A stretch of 64,000 bases of DNA from Paraspadella gotoi (lineage: Eukaryota > Chaetognatha). The position numbers were made by a program, and so were the translations under genes. The notes beneath the pieces were generated by a model that saw nothing but the letters and a program-made list of their open reading frames with translations, did no database searches and was not told the DNA's origin. Position 1 is the stretch's first letter, and each line of letters starts with the position of its first letter. The stretch is from the NCBI GenBank assembly GCA_051294375.1, contig CM119269.1, positions 9,063,619-9,127,618 on the forward strand. The letters run 5' to 3'. This document shows positions 1-14,700 of the stretch, piece after piece.

Positions 1-3000
1 CCCACCGTTTTCACTAAATAGCAGACCGCCTGTCACTGTGCGAGAGGCCAGCCATACTACTCTCGCCCGGCGAGTTCCGCCAGGAATGCCTAACACCAGT
101 GCGCCTCGTTGGAGAGTGTTTACACCTATGGCGGCGGTTAAGGATTGCGCGAGCCACCTGCAATGATGTTGTGATAGCCTCCGTTCGGCAAATTCCATCT
201 CCACTAGGTTAAACTGCCTGGTCAGGACGGGAAGCAAACGGCCGTGGACGCCGGCGGCCCGGGCGCTGGCGGCGGCGACGCTTGCGGCTGCGGCGTTGTA
301 GGCCGCCGCCGCGGGACGGCCGAACCGTGGCGCCGGGAACCCCGTACCGAAGCCATTATTAAAGCCATTGGAGAACGTCACGACCAACCGCCGACTTCCA
401 GGCGAACACTAGGAACCATATTGCCGGGGAAGTGTGACGGAAGAGGGAGAGGGAGAGGGAAGACGAGGTGGGGAAAGAGGTTAGAAGGGGAAGGAGGTGG
501 CAGAGTAGGGAGACGGTAAAGTAGGAAAGGAAAGAGAGTTGAATTAAATAAGGGAAACAGGAGCCGAGAAGGCTATTAAATGGAGGAAAAGAGGGGATAG
601 AGATGGAGGAGAGAGAGAGAGAGAGACGAGAGAGAGAGAGGAGAAAGGAGAGAGAGAGGAGAAGAAGAAGAGAGAGAGAGAGAAGGAGAGAGCCAGAGTA
701 GAAGAACAGAGAGAGACAGAGAACTTATTGGGGGTTGGGAAGGCAAATGACTTGCTATTCGAGAACTTGAATGTCATTTCGGCTTACCAAGTGGCGCTTG
801 ACTGGAACAGGTTTGGTGGGGATATTCTAAATCACCCATAAGTCAAAAGTATTTGCCGGTTAAGAGGAAAGGGTCAAGGGTACAAGGCAATAACAATAGT
901 ATCATTGGTGAGGGTAGGTAGTTAAGAAACGCGGCTCAAATACAATCGCTCGCTGAAGAAGAGTAGCAGATTATAGTCATGCGGAGCGACCAAACCGGGA
1001 TCAAAGAGAGGAGAGAAGAGAGAGAGAGAGAGACAGGTAGAAAGTCAAAAAATAAAGTTTTATTTATATGAGATTGAAGAGAAGAGAGAGAGAGAGAGAG
1101 AGCGGCTAGTAAGAGGCGTTTTTCAAGTATTTCAAAAATAATTTTATGTAGATTAAAAAAAGGAAGAGAGAGAGAAATGAGAAGAGCGAGAGAGAAAATA
1201 AATATAGTTGACAGCTGTTAAATTGGGTTAACGAATCGAGCCATTCGTTGTGCGGAAGTTTAAAAGGAATTGTGTCTTGGCTTTTATTAAAGTAGCGACT
1301 GGTTGCGGGCCGAAACCAAGTCTCTAGGCGGTCAGTCGATGCCGAAGTAAGGTCTGTACAATTCATTCTCTGTGCGTCTATTTGGGGAATAGTTAGTGTA
1401 TTACCGGACGTGAGTATTTATTTTATAGTCCAAATTTCTCATTTTTGTCACTTTCTTTTTTTCCATTGAATCCTCCGGTCTATGTTTTGCGCTCCTCCTC
1501 TAGTGCCATTGTCAACCTACTATAAAATAGATCAATTTCAGGCTACACATTAGTATCGGTATAAAATTGAAAGTTCCGAGCAGGACGTGACAGGAATCTA
1601 CAATAACGTCTTGCGAATGTTCGAAGCGAGGTTGCCAGCCTAAAACGACTGCAACATAATGATTGAACTTAAAAACTTGGTCTGATTAGCCAGAGCGACA
1701 ATAACTACAGAGTAACCAAGAATCCGCCGAAGTCAATTTGAGTGATTTGGTAAAAAAATGTAATTGAGACATTTATGGAATAAACACCAGCAGTGTCAAG
1801 ATGATATAGAAAGAATTCAGAGGAGGCGGAGTTTACAAGATGTTTGTAATATGTTCACGTATGTCGAGAAAGGTGGATAATTACAAGTTTTATTTGACTT
1901 GAGAAAATAAGTTCTCTTCATTAACTAAATTTCTTATAGATTTTTTATATTCAATATAACAGATATAATCCGACGACACACAATAAGATGTATCTCATGT
2001 CCAAGAAACGCCAATTATTTACTCATAAGAGCGCGTGTTTAGGCGATGGACCCGTTTTTTCCGGACTTAGACGCCATAGTAAACACTCGCTCACCTGCAA
2101 CCGAAACGCCTTCAAGGAATCACTAAGGGATGAGCTTTTGCATTCTATTATTTACGCTATATTATAATTAAAAAAAACCCAGAATTAATATTAAGTATTG
2201 GTGTAGAGTAGAAAGCTCTGATGCAAACGAATGTCAACCTTCAAGTGAAAGTAGATATCTATGATCTTTCTGAGTAAAAAAGACGTGGATTCAAAATTGG
2301 TACCTGCTAGCTGGCCAGTTGGAGTCAGAGCCTCTCTGAGACCCTTCGGTGGGCGCATGAAGCTCATCATTGATTCCATATAGCAACAAACGGATTTTGC
2401 ACTACCTCTAATTTAAAAACGTTGTTACTCATTTTTACAAAGAGATGAGTTATTAGAATTGTAGTTGGCGTAGTAGAACTCGGACTTCTAATCCGATGGT
2501 TTGTTTAATATTTGATTAAAAAGCATATACCTATATTAAAAACTTGTCTTTAGGGTTAACATCTCCTGCGAGAAAGATAGGGATAGGGACACGGGCTTAA
2601 ACCCTAATCGCAGGCCGTCCTAACTCTTTCCTGTCGTGTAGTACCTGGATTTGTCCCTTAGATTTAGAAATTTGTTAAACATCTTTGTACTGATAGGGAT
2701 CTTTATTCTATAATATGCGAAAGTTCTAAAGGTCACATTCTAATTTACCATACAAGAAAACAACATTGAATTCGAGAGAGAAATCAAAACTTGGTTTCAG
2801 TTGGGATTATGGATTCTCTTCTGTTTGCAATAAATACATAAAAAACGCTGGGCTGCAAAAAAAAAAAGGAAGAGAGCAAAAAAAAAAAAAAAATGAAGTT
2901 CAGAAAATAAGACAAGATAATATTGATTAAGGATAATTATAATGAAGAGACTTTTGGCAGGTACTAATGATTATCGACAACCTTTTAGGGAAACTTTGAG

Positions 3001-6000
3001 ATAAAAAGGTTTATACACGTTTAAATCCTGACATTGACATGAAGGATGAACAACATGAAATCTCCTTGACACGACGAAGTGGCATTGTATAGCATTCACA
3101 AGGTCCTCTATTTTCTACTTTTCTCTGACTTTTTCACTGAGCTTTCTTTGCTTTTTTACTAGTCCGAAATTTGTTTGTTCCCCAAATCAGGGCCTTTAAT
3201 TAATGAAATTCGATTTCTCCTTTAACTCTGGTAACAGTGTTGCCATTAATTAGCCAAATAGCAAAATATGCTATATTTCAACACCACAAAATATCTCCTT
3301 CCAGTCCCATTACTTCAAAAAACTCTAATAGCCCATTTTTAGCCCTTAAAGGCCCTCGGAAAAAAACCAAGTCGGCCGCCTAATCGGAGGCATTTCTGGG
3401 AAAAGCGGAAGCATTTCCGAGAAATAATCAGCGGCCCATACCTCCAAAGTCGGGCGCGAAAAAGCGGGGAGATTCGATAGGGGACCCGAGCAACGACGGC
3501 CTCTTTTAAAAGCCGCCTTTTATAACTCCGAAGCGACCAGACCGACGGCGGTATTCATTGAATTCTGGCGACATCCGGGTAAAGCTTGAAAAATAAGAGA
3601 GAAGTGCTGTTAAATGCCATTACACTACTTAGTAAACGATTTATCATAACATAGAGGCTGAAAGAAAAAAGATTGTGACCCCAATTGATTTTTATACCAT
3701 GTGTCAACAACTTAATCCAACCACAAACGAATATTGAATTCCGTTAAGAGAGCAATGTTTATGTAAAGAGACACTGGACAATGATAGAGGCATGCATTTA
3801 TTCAGAGAGAAGTTCGACGGCAAAGTTGCGGTAATTTTTTTTTTCATCTCCCTGTTCAGAGATCACAATCGGCGGGGGCTACAAATTTCCTAAAGAAGGA
3901 GATGGCCGCCTTCATTCCTTCGGGCTATGTTTAATTGTTTTCTGCAGCTGTGTGAAAATCGATGAAGTTCAATCCAATTTTCTCCTCCGTCTCAAACGAA
4001 TCAATTTCCGCGAAGCAGGGAAAATGGTCCTAGAGACTACCTAGAGACGAGAATGACGAGAGAAAATTTGAGAGAGCATGATGAGATGGCAGAAGATGAG
4101 AGTAGAGAGATCGAGAGAGCAGAGTATGAGAAGAGAGAGAGAGAGAGCCTAGGAGTTTCAGAGAAGAGAGATAGACTGACCTCTCAAGATCGCCCATGCG
4201 AGTTAGGTAGATGGATTCTCATTCCTGGCATCACGTCACGGACTCTATCGGTCGAGAGGGAATGCATCTAAAAACTGAGGGCAACTTTAGGGCGAGTAAA
4301 GTGAAATTGGTCAAAAATTTGTTGTATCGATGATGACAGACCATAGAGGGGCCGGACGGAGCCGGAAAGGGCGAGCGAGAAGGAGAGGGGACGGCAGGAG
4401 ACCGGGATGCGAGGCATGATACTTGAGTCAGAGGAGGAGCGGCCGCTACGTGAGAGAGAGTGTAAGGAATTGCCGAGGGAAGACGGAGGGAAGAGAGAGA
4501 GACGCAGAAGAAAGACGAGGACGTACTTCTTCATCTTCTAAAGTCTGTCAATTTTCTTCACAGCAATATGTGCCATTGATGTAACTATCGCGCAAGGATG
4601 TTTCTCACCTTTCCTTGGCCGTGTGTGGACGGATTCGGAAAAGACGCGCCTGTCTGAACGAGTACTACAGTAAAGAAGAAAAATTTACACTTATGTGCCC
4701 ATTTCGCTTTTCCAATATAAACGGACCCAGAATAAAAAAAGTCAAAATCGGATAAGGCATACGTGGGACAAAAAGAACAGAATCCATGGCGGAGTTGGAG
4801 AAAAAATAATGACGAGCATTTAGGGCGGCGATATTTCTCTCCACATGACGACTGAAGGAGATGAATAATGGAACGATGTAATTCCTCCAATGGGATCGGC
4901 GGAACGGTAATCATCTTATTGAACAGAAGCTGTGGGGACTATGATAATTTTTGGAATAACCTTAATTAACGTGGTATAACATTTCAGATACTCGGCTGAT
5001 CTCTGTTCGAAAGCCATGTTCTAAAATAATCCGCGAAGGTTTGAATTCGAATGACTAGCGGCGTTTGGGCTTAGGACCTGCCAGTGACAACCGGAGAGTC
5101 TCACTGGAGAGAAACTTATTACACCTAGATATCCAATAGTGTGAGACTTTTAACTTCATAGGGCCGGGAAGCGAGAGATGATTACGGAAGCCAAATATCT
5201 CATCACAGATGAATGAAACCCGAAAACAGAGAAAAATAAGGAGAGGATTCTGGAAGAGGAAGAAAATTTGGAATGACGAACGGGATTTTACTTATAATGA
5301 TTACTTAAATATGACTTATCCACTTGTCAAATCATATTTGGTGAAACGTAACGCGTGTATTTTGTACGTCATTTTCGATAATGAAGTTTTTGGACGAAGG
5401 ATACCAAAGCTCGAGTATGATGCACACCGATGGCTCGTCCGAAGTCTGGGAATTCCCCCGACCCAGCCTGATGTCTGAAAGTTTAGCATTTTCTGTTCTA
5501 TTGCAAGATCTCGGCAGACGAGTCTCAAATCGGCTTTTCACATTATACACCCCGTTCATATTTGAGATATGTTCTTTAATTGGCATCGTTATTCAAAATT
5601 CAGTCTCTTTTGATTCAATTCGAGTTTATTCACACTCGCAATTTAAATCAAAGAAATATACTCAATTTTAAACATTAAAGTTAAAGCCATTTTGCCTCAT
5701 TTTATGTCACTCGTCGCATACAATTTGTTTTCGGTTCTTTTTCGTTTTTGCATTGTTTTCACCTGACTCCTTGAGAGAAGCCTCGAGCGGAGAGCTTCAT
5801 TTCTCAATGTATCTACGTTTTCCTAATATATTTCTCAGCATTGTTCATTCCACAAAAGAAGGTTCCATGGAATTCATTTCTCTCTTTTAACTCAAATATT
5901 TTTTTGATGTATATCAACCCGCCTAAAACTCAGGTTACAAGTTCGCAATTTGGGTTACGTCCACTGCCGTGTAGCGGGCAATATCCTGCCAAATCTGCCT

Positions 6001-8730
6001 CTTAATGTTAATATTCAAATTCTTTACTCTATTGAAAGTATAAAAACTTATTGAAATATGTAAGATAACATTGGGGGTTCTTTCGATTTTTGCTCCCTCA
6101 CCCTTCGTCCTTCTATCTCTCTCTCTCTCTGCCTCTCTCTCCCTCTCTCCTTCTCTTTCTTTTCTCTCTCTCTTCCCTCTCTCTCCATCTTTCAAATTCT
6201 CTCTTTTCTCTTGCCTCTCTCACTCTCTACTCCTATTTTTCCTATCTCCTTCCGGGCTTTATATCGGGTCCGAATCCACCTTCCCCTCACTCATACTCAC
6301 TCCTCTTCGATTTCCCGGCCAATCTCTCAGTATCAACTTTTCCTATAGGGTGTCATCAAAAACAAGGTACAAACGTTGCCGCCCGCCTAGGCGTGATGCG
6401 CTGACGAAACCTGCGGAAACGGTTTCTTTGATTGCTGCTTCCCTTCTCGAGAGAGACCAGTTAGCTATGGTTACTCGAAGGAGCCTCCAAATCTGAGCAC
6501 TGCCGAGGAAGAATACACCAAAGCTGATTGTCACAAGTATCGTTTGAGACTTGTAATATTGAAAGATTTTTTGATGGGGTGTTAGAAAAATATTGGGAAT
6601 ATCGGGACGTAATTTAAATAATCAGTAAAGAGTAATAATTTTTGTATCAACTATCGCACTTTCCGATAATTAATATATATTAGATTGTATAAATATCGTT
6701 TTTTTTATACTTTACAATAATGATTGATACCAATTCTGAACGTTATCGGATACGATGCTTAATGCATAAATATTAAATCAGTCTATTTTAAGGCAGCTCC
6801 ACTAAGTCAAGTCCTAAAGAGAAGCTCCAAATATAAGAGTTATGGAGTTACATCTCTAGAGGCCTGGAAATATTCGTATTAGGAAAATAAACACTATCTT
6901 AATGGAAGTTACATTTATAATATAAAAATATAATTAAAAAACAATCGTGTGATTTCACAAGAGATTCAAGCATCATGGCTCATAAAAGAATGGGCAATTC
7001 ACTTCCCGTCTGAGCCTGCGGAACAGCAGTGCTCCGGTCATGCGGCCCTGGCTGCTGGGTTCTATGGGTGGATAAGCCGTTGCAGGCGGCAGCGGCAGTC
7101 AGGAGATGTACGCGGCTGCCAGACGTCCCGGCGGGCAGGAGGGTTGTCGTGCGGCCGAGTGCGTAGATATCCTATTGAGAGAGAGGAAATTGTGCTGACA
7201 AAACGCGGGCGGTAATCGCACCGGAAATACCAAATCTCAAAAAAACTCGCCCACGCACGATAAATGATGACGGCGGCGCGCAGCGGGCCCAAGTGCGGCG
7301 TTTGCATGTTGTAGCGTGATGAGCGGACATTGCTTGTGTCTGTGCATCCCAGAGAGCGATGTCGTGCACAGCGGACGGCTTCGCATCCAAAACCATGCAA
7401 TCACTGGCGCCGTGGGAGCTCACCGCGGCGGCACCGACTTACGCTGAACCACGCCGCCACGAGGCGAGAGGAACCCGTTTCCAATCTTCTTTTCCGGATT
7501 ATCAGCTCCAAACAAATTTGCTCCTATACTGTTAAGGCCCAAGTCATACCGTCCACGACGCAGCGAGCGGCAATCGAGAGTGGAGTTAATGGGATAAGGC
7601 AGTTTTGTTGGTTATTGGAGATGGTGAGGACGGGAGAGCGACAGAAGACGGACATGCATATTTTTGGCATTAAATGTTTGATCATATATAATGTTGGATG
7701 AGGCGATAAGTGGAAAGGTTTTCGACACCAGTACAATGGTGAAGTTTAGGGGGGTTGACTCTCCGATGCGTGAGAAACAGACCGGTTATCAGAGAAGTGA
7801 TGAAGTTTATTGTGAGTGGAGATATCGGAGCGATATGCTGGATGAGAGCTAGTAATACTGAGATGACACGAACAAGCAGAATCGCTGCATTACGAATATT
7901 GGAGGAACACTCCGTAATCGTCAGGAAACTTCATTAGGAAAAGAAAGAAAGAAACGCTGAGATCTGGATCCGGTACAACCTAGTTAGAAACTGTGAAACG
8001 GAGGCACAAAATGACATTATGGACGCGGGACCGAAAGAAAGGAGATCAGGTGGACAAAAGATACAGAAAGAAAAACGAAGACATTAAGTGCAAATGTAAC
8101 GATAAAAATATGATAATATGAGATTAATATATTAGATCAAGTCACGAATTAAAACGTAAAATGATCGGGTAAGGGAACAGATAGCCGGACAAATGATTGG
8201 TGTGAGAGATCATACAATACAAGCGCACCAACATGATTAATCACATGAGATGACATAAGTGATTACGATGGAGGTTATATGATAAGTACGATATCGAAGA
8301 GAGTTATAACCACAAATGTTCAAATTACTCACCAAAAGATAAGGACATATCCAATGATCATCACGTGACAGAGTATAAAGTGGGACTGAAGAGTCTTGAG
8401 TACTCAGGTACGCTCACATTCAGAGGATGTGTGCTTATTCGGTAACGTCGATTGGTCGACTGCCTGCCCTTGTCTTGGTATGCGAGAATCAAGTTATCTC
8501 TGGACACTCACTGGGATGGGAGTCGTTCGGCTGTTGATGAAATCGACAATTATAAAATGAGAGGATATAAGGCATAGCAGCCGATTCATTCTGTAATTAT
8601 ATTAGAAGCAAGCCTTTTTTGAATAGACGAAAGGGAGATAGATATAAGTATGATTCCACTTGGCCTCCATTTCTTCTCACTTCATTCATACGGCATGGTT
8701 GCATTGGAGGGCATGTGGGTATAGGTTAGT
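1..8730. repeat. Duplicated block A, copy 1 (partner 22840-27440)
   Basis: Direct, collinear similarity with 22840-27440. Anchors include the GC-rich segment at 241-460 with 22975-23185, the stretch 2555-2650 with 24238-24330, 3540-3620 with 24915-24985, 6360-6480 with 26220-26310, 6790-6870 with 26510-26580 and 8650-8730 with 27370-27440. Copy 1 has many one- to three-base insertions relative to copy 2. No gene was recognised; open frames here have no domains. GA tracts lie near 606-720, 1015-1100 and 4050-4150. Confidence 0.75.
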
Positions 8731-11700
8731 GAGAGAAACATAGGGGAAGGAAATTAAGTAGAGGAGGAAGAGAGACTATAGGAGACATTATTTTGGTGAA
8801 AAGAGATAGATTAGGAGGACTAATAAGAAAGAAGTGAAGGATGGTATATGTGCTGTAGAATGTGATAACAGAGGTGTGATAATCGAAAAGGGCGTACCTG
8901 ATCAATTGTGTAAACACCGAAAAATAGAGAAATAAGTGAGAAATCAAGAAACACAGTGTATAAAATGGAAAAGAAGAAAAGAAGATACTGTAAGATAGCC
9001 CATATAGAATGAAGAGACAAGAAGAGGAGAGTAGAGTAGATGATGTATGAGAGAGAGTAGTATTGTTATCGTAGAAAGAGTAGCAAGAAGAGCACGGTAT
9101 GAGCACGAGTGATGTCAGAGAAAGCACGATGAAAAAGGGTAATAAATATTGGAATAACTATTTATGCAAGTTTAAGAAAGAGTAGTCAAAGATACTAAAG
9201 TAAGTTCTGAATGAGTAGAGACAGGTTTGAGGTATTAAAATGATTGTAAGGAAGCAGGGAGTATTATTATAATATTTTCCTCATGCTACAGAATCAGAGT
9301 AAGTGAGATTTTTGGAGGCTCTTGCATTACGGTACAAGCCTACAGTCAACGAGAGAGTTAATATATTTATCAAGGGTCTACTTTGGTTCATAAAATATGT
9401 GCCATTGGGTGAAATAAGGATCAGTTAGATGCATGGTCACTTAGCGCCGTGTTCCGGAGCACAGAGTTAGCAGCGTGAGTATATGAGCTCTAAATTAGTT
9501 CAACACGGGAAAGTTGTAAGCAGTAATTGATGGTGTAAATTTTATATAAACGAAAAATTGATTACGATTAATTACTAGCTTGGGTTATAGAACAAGCCCA
9601 AAATTACTATTATGTGTGGTCAAATTGGCTTAATGTGTCATAGCCGAGACACTAGTACTGCTGGAAAATTTTTAATGCTTCCTGCGAGTATAAAAATAAC
9701 ATAATAATGTCACACCTCTTAAAATATTAATAGCCTAAGTCTAGCAATAATTTCTATTGACAATTTTATAGTTTTCGAACTTGATAGGATAAACAAAGTA
9801 TATATTGCGTATGCCATGAAAGCAAATTTCTCTTCAAAAATCCATTCTCTTTGCAATCTTTTCTTTGAAATCATTATAATGCCCATTCATCCACCCAAAA
9901 AACGTTAGTTCTCAAGGCTACTCAACATTCCTTTGTCCATGCAAAATCTTAGGGTGATAAACAATGAAACAATTTTTTGAGTGCTCTCACATCAAAGCAG
10001 GAGCACTATTTTTTTAAAAACTTTAAGACATTACATAAATCCTGTCTATTTAATACAATTGTCAAATCATAAATCTCCCCCCGTCTATTGCTCTGGAAAC
10101 GGCCATCTGGTGACAACCAAAAATAAAATAAACATGATAAGCTTACATCGAAGTAAATATCACTCCATATATGATGAATCAAACAGGCCAAAAAAGTTGT
10201 CACGCCGGTATCCACTTTCCAGTTATCTCTTTGGATTTTCTAAATGCTATATGTATATAATTTCGATAGATATAATACTTTCGGGCCTTCCTCATACGAT
10301 CATACATTCTAGATACGCTGTCATCTGGCTTCTACTGCCTTTATTTCGTCTGGCCTACACATCACAGACAAGTTTGAGCTCCAGAGTCCATATATTGCTT
10401 TCCTCCAGCCTCCATCTTTTCAATCTCCTTTCTTTCTGAGATATATGATATCTATTTCTGTATATATTCTACACCTAGACCCGCCAGCCATCTTGTCCTG
10501 TATATTTAATTACCTATCTTCTTGAGTTTTAACATACAAATTCAATAAATCCACAGGCCTTCTTCTTAGACTCATGTAAAACTGGTTACATTTCCTTGCC
10601 ATTATACACATATAGCGCCTACATTGATTCAGGACCAACCATATTCATCTTTATCGTCAAAAAGCCAACTACAAAAAATACCATTGATTCCGACTGGCTA
10701 ATCAGCCCCTATTACCCACAGGAGAATATTAATTTTAAATTTAAACAGAGGCTATTCCAACGAGATCCAGCTTTAATATTACAGGTTTCGGGTAATACGT
10801 TTCTGTCACCCCAACAGGTCTATACCACATTTCATTTGAATCTTAGCCAGCATTTTGGATGTTTTAATCCTATGATCAAAACATCTCAATAATAAAGTAC
10901 CCAAGAAACTCAAAAAACAACTCAAAAGAATTTTGCTGGTTGATTAAACTTAATAAAGAGCACTAAAGCCACCATCATGCAAGCCCGTACCTGGCTTTTC
11001 TCCAAACGCCCGGACAATCCTTTCTATATTTCAATCATGCCGTACGACAGCCCATCATATAAATAAACCACCCTAGCCACCAATAACACAAATATCAACC
11101 ACCTCAAATTCTCCAGCGCGCGCCGGTCAGATTCTGAAATATACTTACTTAATTCCACACTCCTTCTACAAAACCTATCTACATCAACGTATCCATGCTG
11201 CCTAAAGTGACAAAGGAGTACCTCCAAGAAACCAACTCGGTAGCCTTGGGACCAGGGACTTAAACCCATCCAATAGCAACTTATTATAATGAATTAACTT
11301 TGTTCCAAGTACCATAACGTATCCCATGACCAACTATAACCAGCCCATCAATGCATATTTGGGTTCCACCATCCGCGCGCACCATGCCTCTCTGTACCGC
11401 CCCAGGTCAATTAATACGTGTTCATCTTTGACTTGTGGAGAGCAGAATAAACCCAAGCCTCCTTATAATTGTCGACGGCGCCTCCGCTGTTAGGACGTTG
11501 AGCCGACGTAGTGGCGGCAAGGCGGAGGGCCCGGCCCGGGCGAGAATATAAAAGCGCGCCCGGGCGATGGCGGAGGACAAATACCACGGCGGCGGCCTTT
11601 GCGCAACTAGCCGGCATCTCGTCTATTGCGATTCAGGGGCGACCGACAGGAATTTGAAAGGGCAGCGGTGCGGCGGAGCGCGGTGGTCCGCGAGGGCTGC

Positions 11701-14700
11701 TGTTTATCTGTCTGATCAGAATGTCGGAAGCCCATATTATTCAATCTCGTACTCCTCCAATCCTCATAAATATGGAATTCGTTTATATATATCGTTTTAA
11801 AAATATTAATAACTTGAATAATTACGGCGGGGTTAAGCGGGAGTGAGGATGGCTTGCTTTGAAACCGAATAATATTCTTATTTCTCATTAGTTGTCTAGT
11901 TTTAAACCATGTATGTAATCTCAAAAGTTATTTATACGTCTCCTCGTTCCCTTTTTTAACATTCTTGGCTTAATATATTAAGCATTCTTCCCTACTATCT
12001 GATGCGGTGAGATTTTTATTCATAGTACTATCCGCGACTTCTCTTCTTTCACTACCTGTCTTTTTTTCTCACTCTTCTCATCTCTCCTCACTCCCGTATC
12101 CAAAAGATCTCAGTTCTTTCTCCGCTCTCTTTATATCTATCCCCTTTCCTCTTCTCAGTCCTTTATTACCTATGAATTAGCCACCTTCCTTCTTTGTCTC
12201 TCCATCTCTCTCTCTCAATCGGTTTCTCTCTCTCGAGAAAACGAACATCAATGTCACGCACGTCTGGCAGAATCGTTTCTCGGGTCTCGCGCGTGTTCCC
12301 GAAAGGAGATCTTTTTTTCGACGAGGGAGACGGAACAACGTGAGATGTCGACCTCCCCCCGGCCCTTGCCTCCCCTCCGCCAGCACCCCCGGGCGGCGCG
12401 CCAACTCTCTTCAGATTCCCAAATTCCGGCCACAATGGCCCAAAATTAGCCGAGAGATTTCAGCCGCAAATTGCACCAGATCGAATGGTCACAAGACACA
12501 TACCGCGAGCGGCTGGAGAGGGATGGGGTATCACAAAGACGCGAGAGTCAGCGGAAGAGTACGAGATGAGACACCTTGCAGGCGCAGCGGGGCCTAGGAT
12601 GCTGTCGAGTTCAGATCATGTCCGGTCTTTGTTTTGCGAGCTTGTTCTCCAGTCGTTGTGAACGAATAAACGGACAAGTATTGTTATCATACGGAAAATC
12701 ATAATATAAAATACCAAGACACATGCAGAGCAAAGGATAAAATATGTGAGAAAAATATGACGCGCTGCACAAAAACAAGGAAATCACATTAGCGAAAGCT
12801 GCGGCTTGAGAAGCAAGACATGCACGCTATATTATAAAGAGAGACAAGCACAGGACTAAGCTCACAGCGTATATGACTACGTCATTCGATTTGATGCGAT
12901 GCAATATGTCATGTTCAGTGTCGCGGGATGAATCATTCATCATCGTAAACTTAAAACAAAGTGGAAAGGGAGAGTAGTAAGGGAGAGTAGAACTGAGACG
13001 AGAGAGAGTTAGGGAGAGATCGAGAGGCGGACAGTTTTCCGCCAATCGAAACGCCATTTATTTAACAAAAGTCTCTCTGTTTTTGTATTATTGAGGATAA
13101 ATACAAGATCACTCTCTTCAGGGAAAAATCCCTACGACTCAATGTATCGTAATGCTAAATTTGGGTCGATTTTCGTCTTATTGTAGAAAAATCATCGCGC
13201 GGAAAATAAATCTTCGGCGATATCCTCAATCGTATCTTGATAGAAGCGGAATACCAAAAGACTCACAGAAGAGTCGTGCCTCATGACAGAGAGAGATAGA
13301 GGAGAGGAGAGAGAAGCTGGAACAGGCCGCATCTTCATGGAACCGTCCTCGCCGCTTAGCAGCCTCCTTCGCGCGCTGCACGAGCTGTTCCAATACTTTC
13401 CGACGTTAATCGAGTAGGTCGACCTCAACCTCTTTTTCTTTCCTAATCTTCATCCTTGGCTAGAAATCCATATATACAGGAATACTCGAATATCTTTCGG
13501 GCGTATAGACAGGATATACATATGATGAAATTTTTACGCCTATAGTACCAATTTGTGACTGAAATGATAAGACCTATAAAAATGCATAATTTTCGTTCTG
13601 AAGCATGTTGTCCCAGATACCTAAGTTTACTTCGTTAACTTCACCCTCCCATTGAGAGAGGGTACCCCCTTTCAGGAAGAAAGAGAGAGACTAACGTCAT
13701 TGTTCCAATAATAATATCGGCCAAAATCTATAATACTTGATAAACGAAATATATATATAGTTTGAAAATATCTCTTAACGACTGATGATATTTTTCGACT
13801 TCGAAATTATTTTTTTATCTTATCAAATTTTTATTTCTCATTTAAAAATTTAACTTGAATGAAATTTTGATTGTTTCTTTTTGCTTAGAAAGATACCAGA
13901 CCGAGGTCAATCCTTTGTTATATTGTGCATATTGAATTAATTTATAGAAATATGTTTATCAACAACTCTATAATAATTATATTTTAAAAAAAGATAAAAA
14001 TGATTAATATATAGCACTAAAAAAATTGTACAAATGTTAAATAGAGTATAGTATAGAATTGATCAGATAACAAAAAAAGTAATGATTTATTGGACTAATC
14101 TCTCTATCACTCCCTAAGTTTTGATATATTTGCCAATAGGTAGGGGGCCATCCAGGTTTCTAAAAAGTTATATGTGACAGAAGATGGCACTGTTCAATAA
14201 GAAGAGAGTAAGGATATCAAAATATGTAGAATTATAAGAATGTAGTCCGCACAGGAAAGTACTGCAGGAGAGAGGATAGATGTATGATGAGGAGGATTTG
14301 ATTGTATGTATGATGAGAAGAGAAAGAGAAGGGGCACGAGAGCAGAGAAGAAGATCGGTTTATTAAGAACTAAGGATAAAATACTATCTCGATAAGCAGA
14401 TATTTGCATATAAGACCGATTGAATCGCTCCAGGGCAAGGGGATTCGTTAAACAGGAAAGAGAAAAAGGAACGAGAAGAGGGAGATGAGGGAGAGAAGAT
14501 CGAAGAAGAGGAGAGAAAATAGAAGAGACAAAGGCTGGACAGCTGCTGAATGGCACTGTCGAGATATACCATCGTGGCTCAGTATAACTGCAATACTCGA
14601 TTTTTTTATTTCAGAGAAATAATAGAAAATAGAACAATAATAAAAGTGAATTAAAAGAGAATAATAATACGAAATATGTAAACATATGTTACCATATCGT

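Noticed and set aside
5209-5671. Two overlapping 90-codon frames, the first starting MNETRKQRKIRRGFWKRKKI
   Set aside because: No family recognised, the other strand is equally open, and the region lies in insertion-rich sequence where frames are unreliable.
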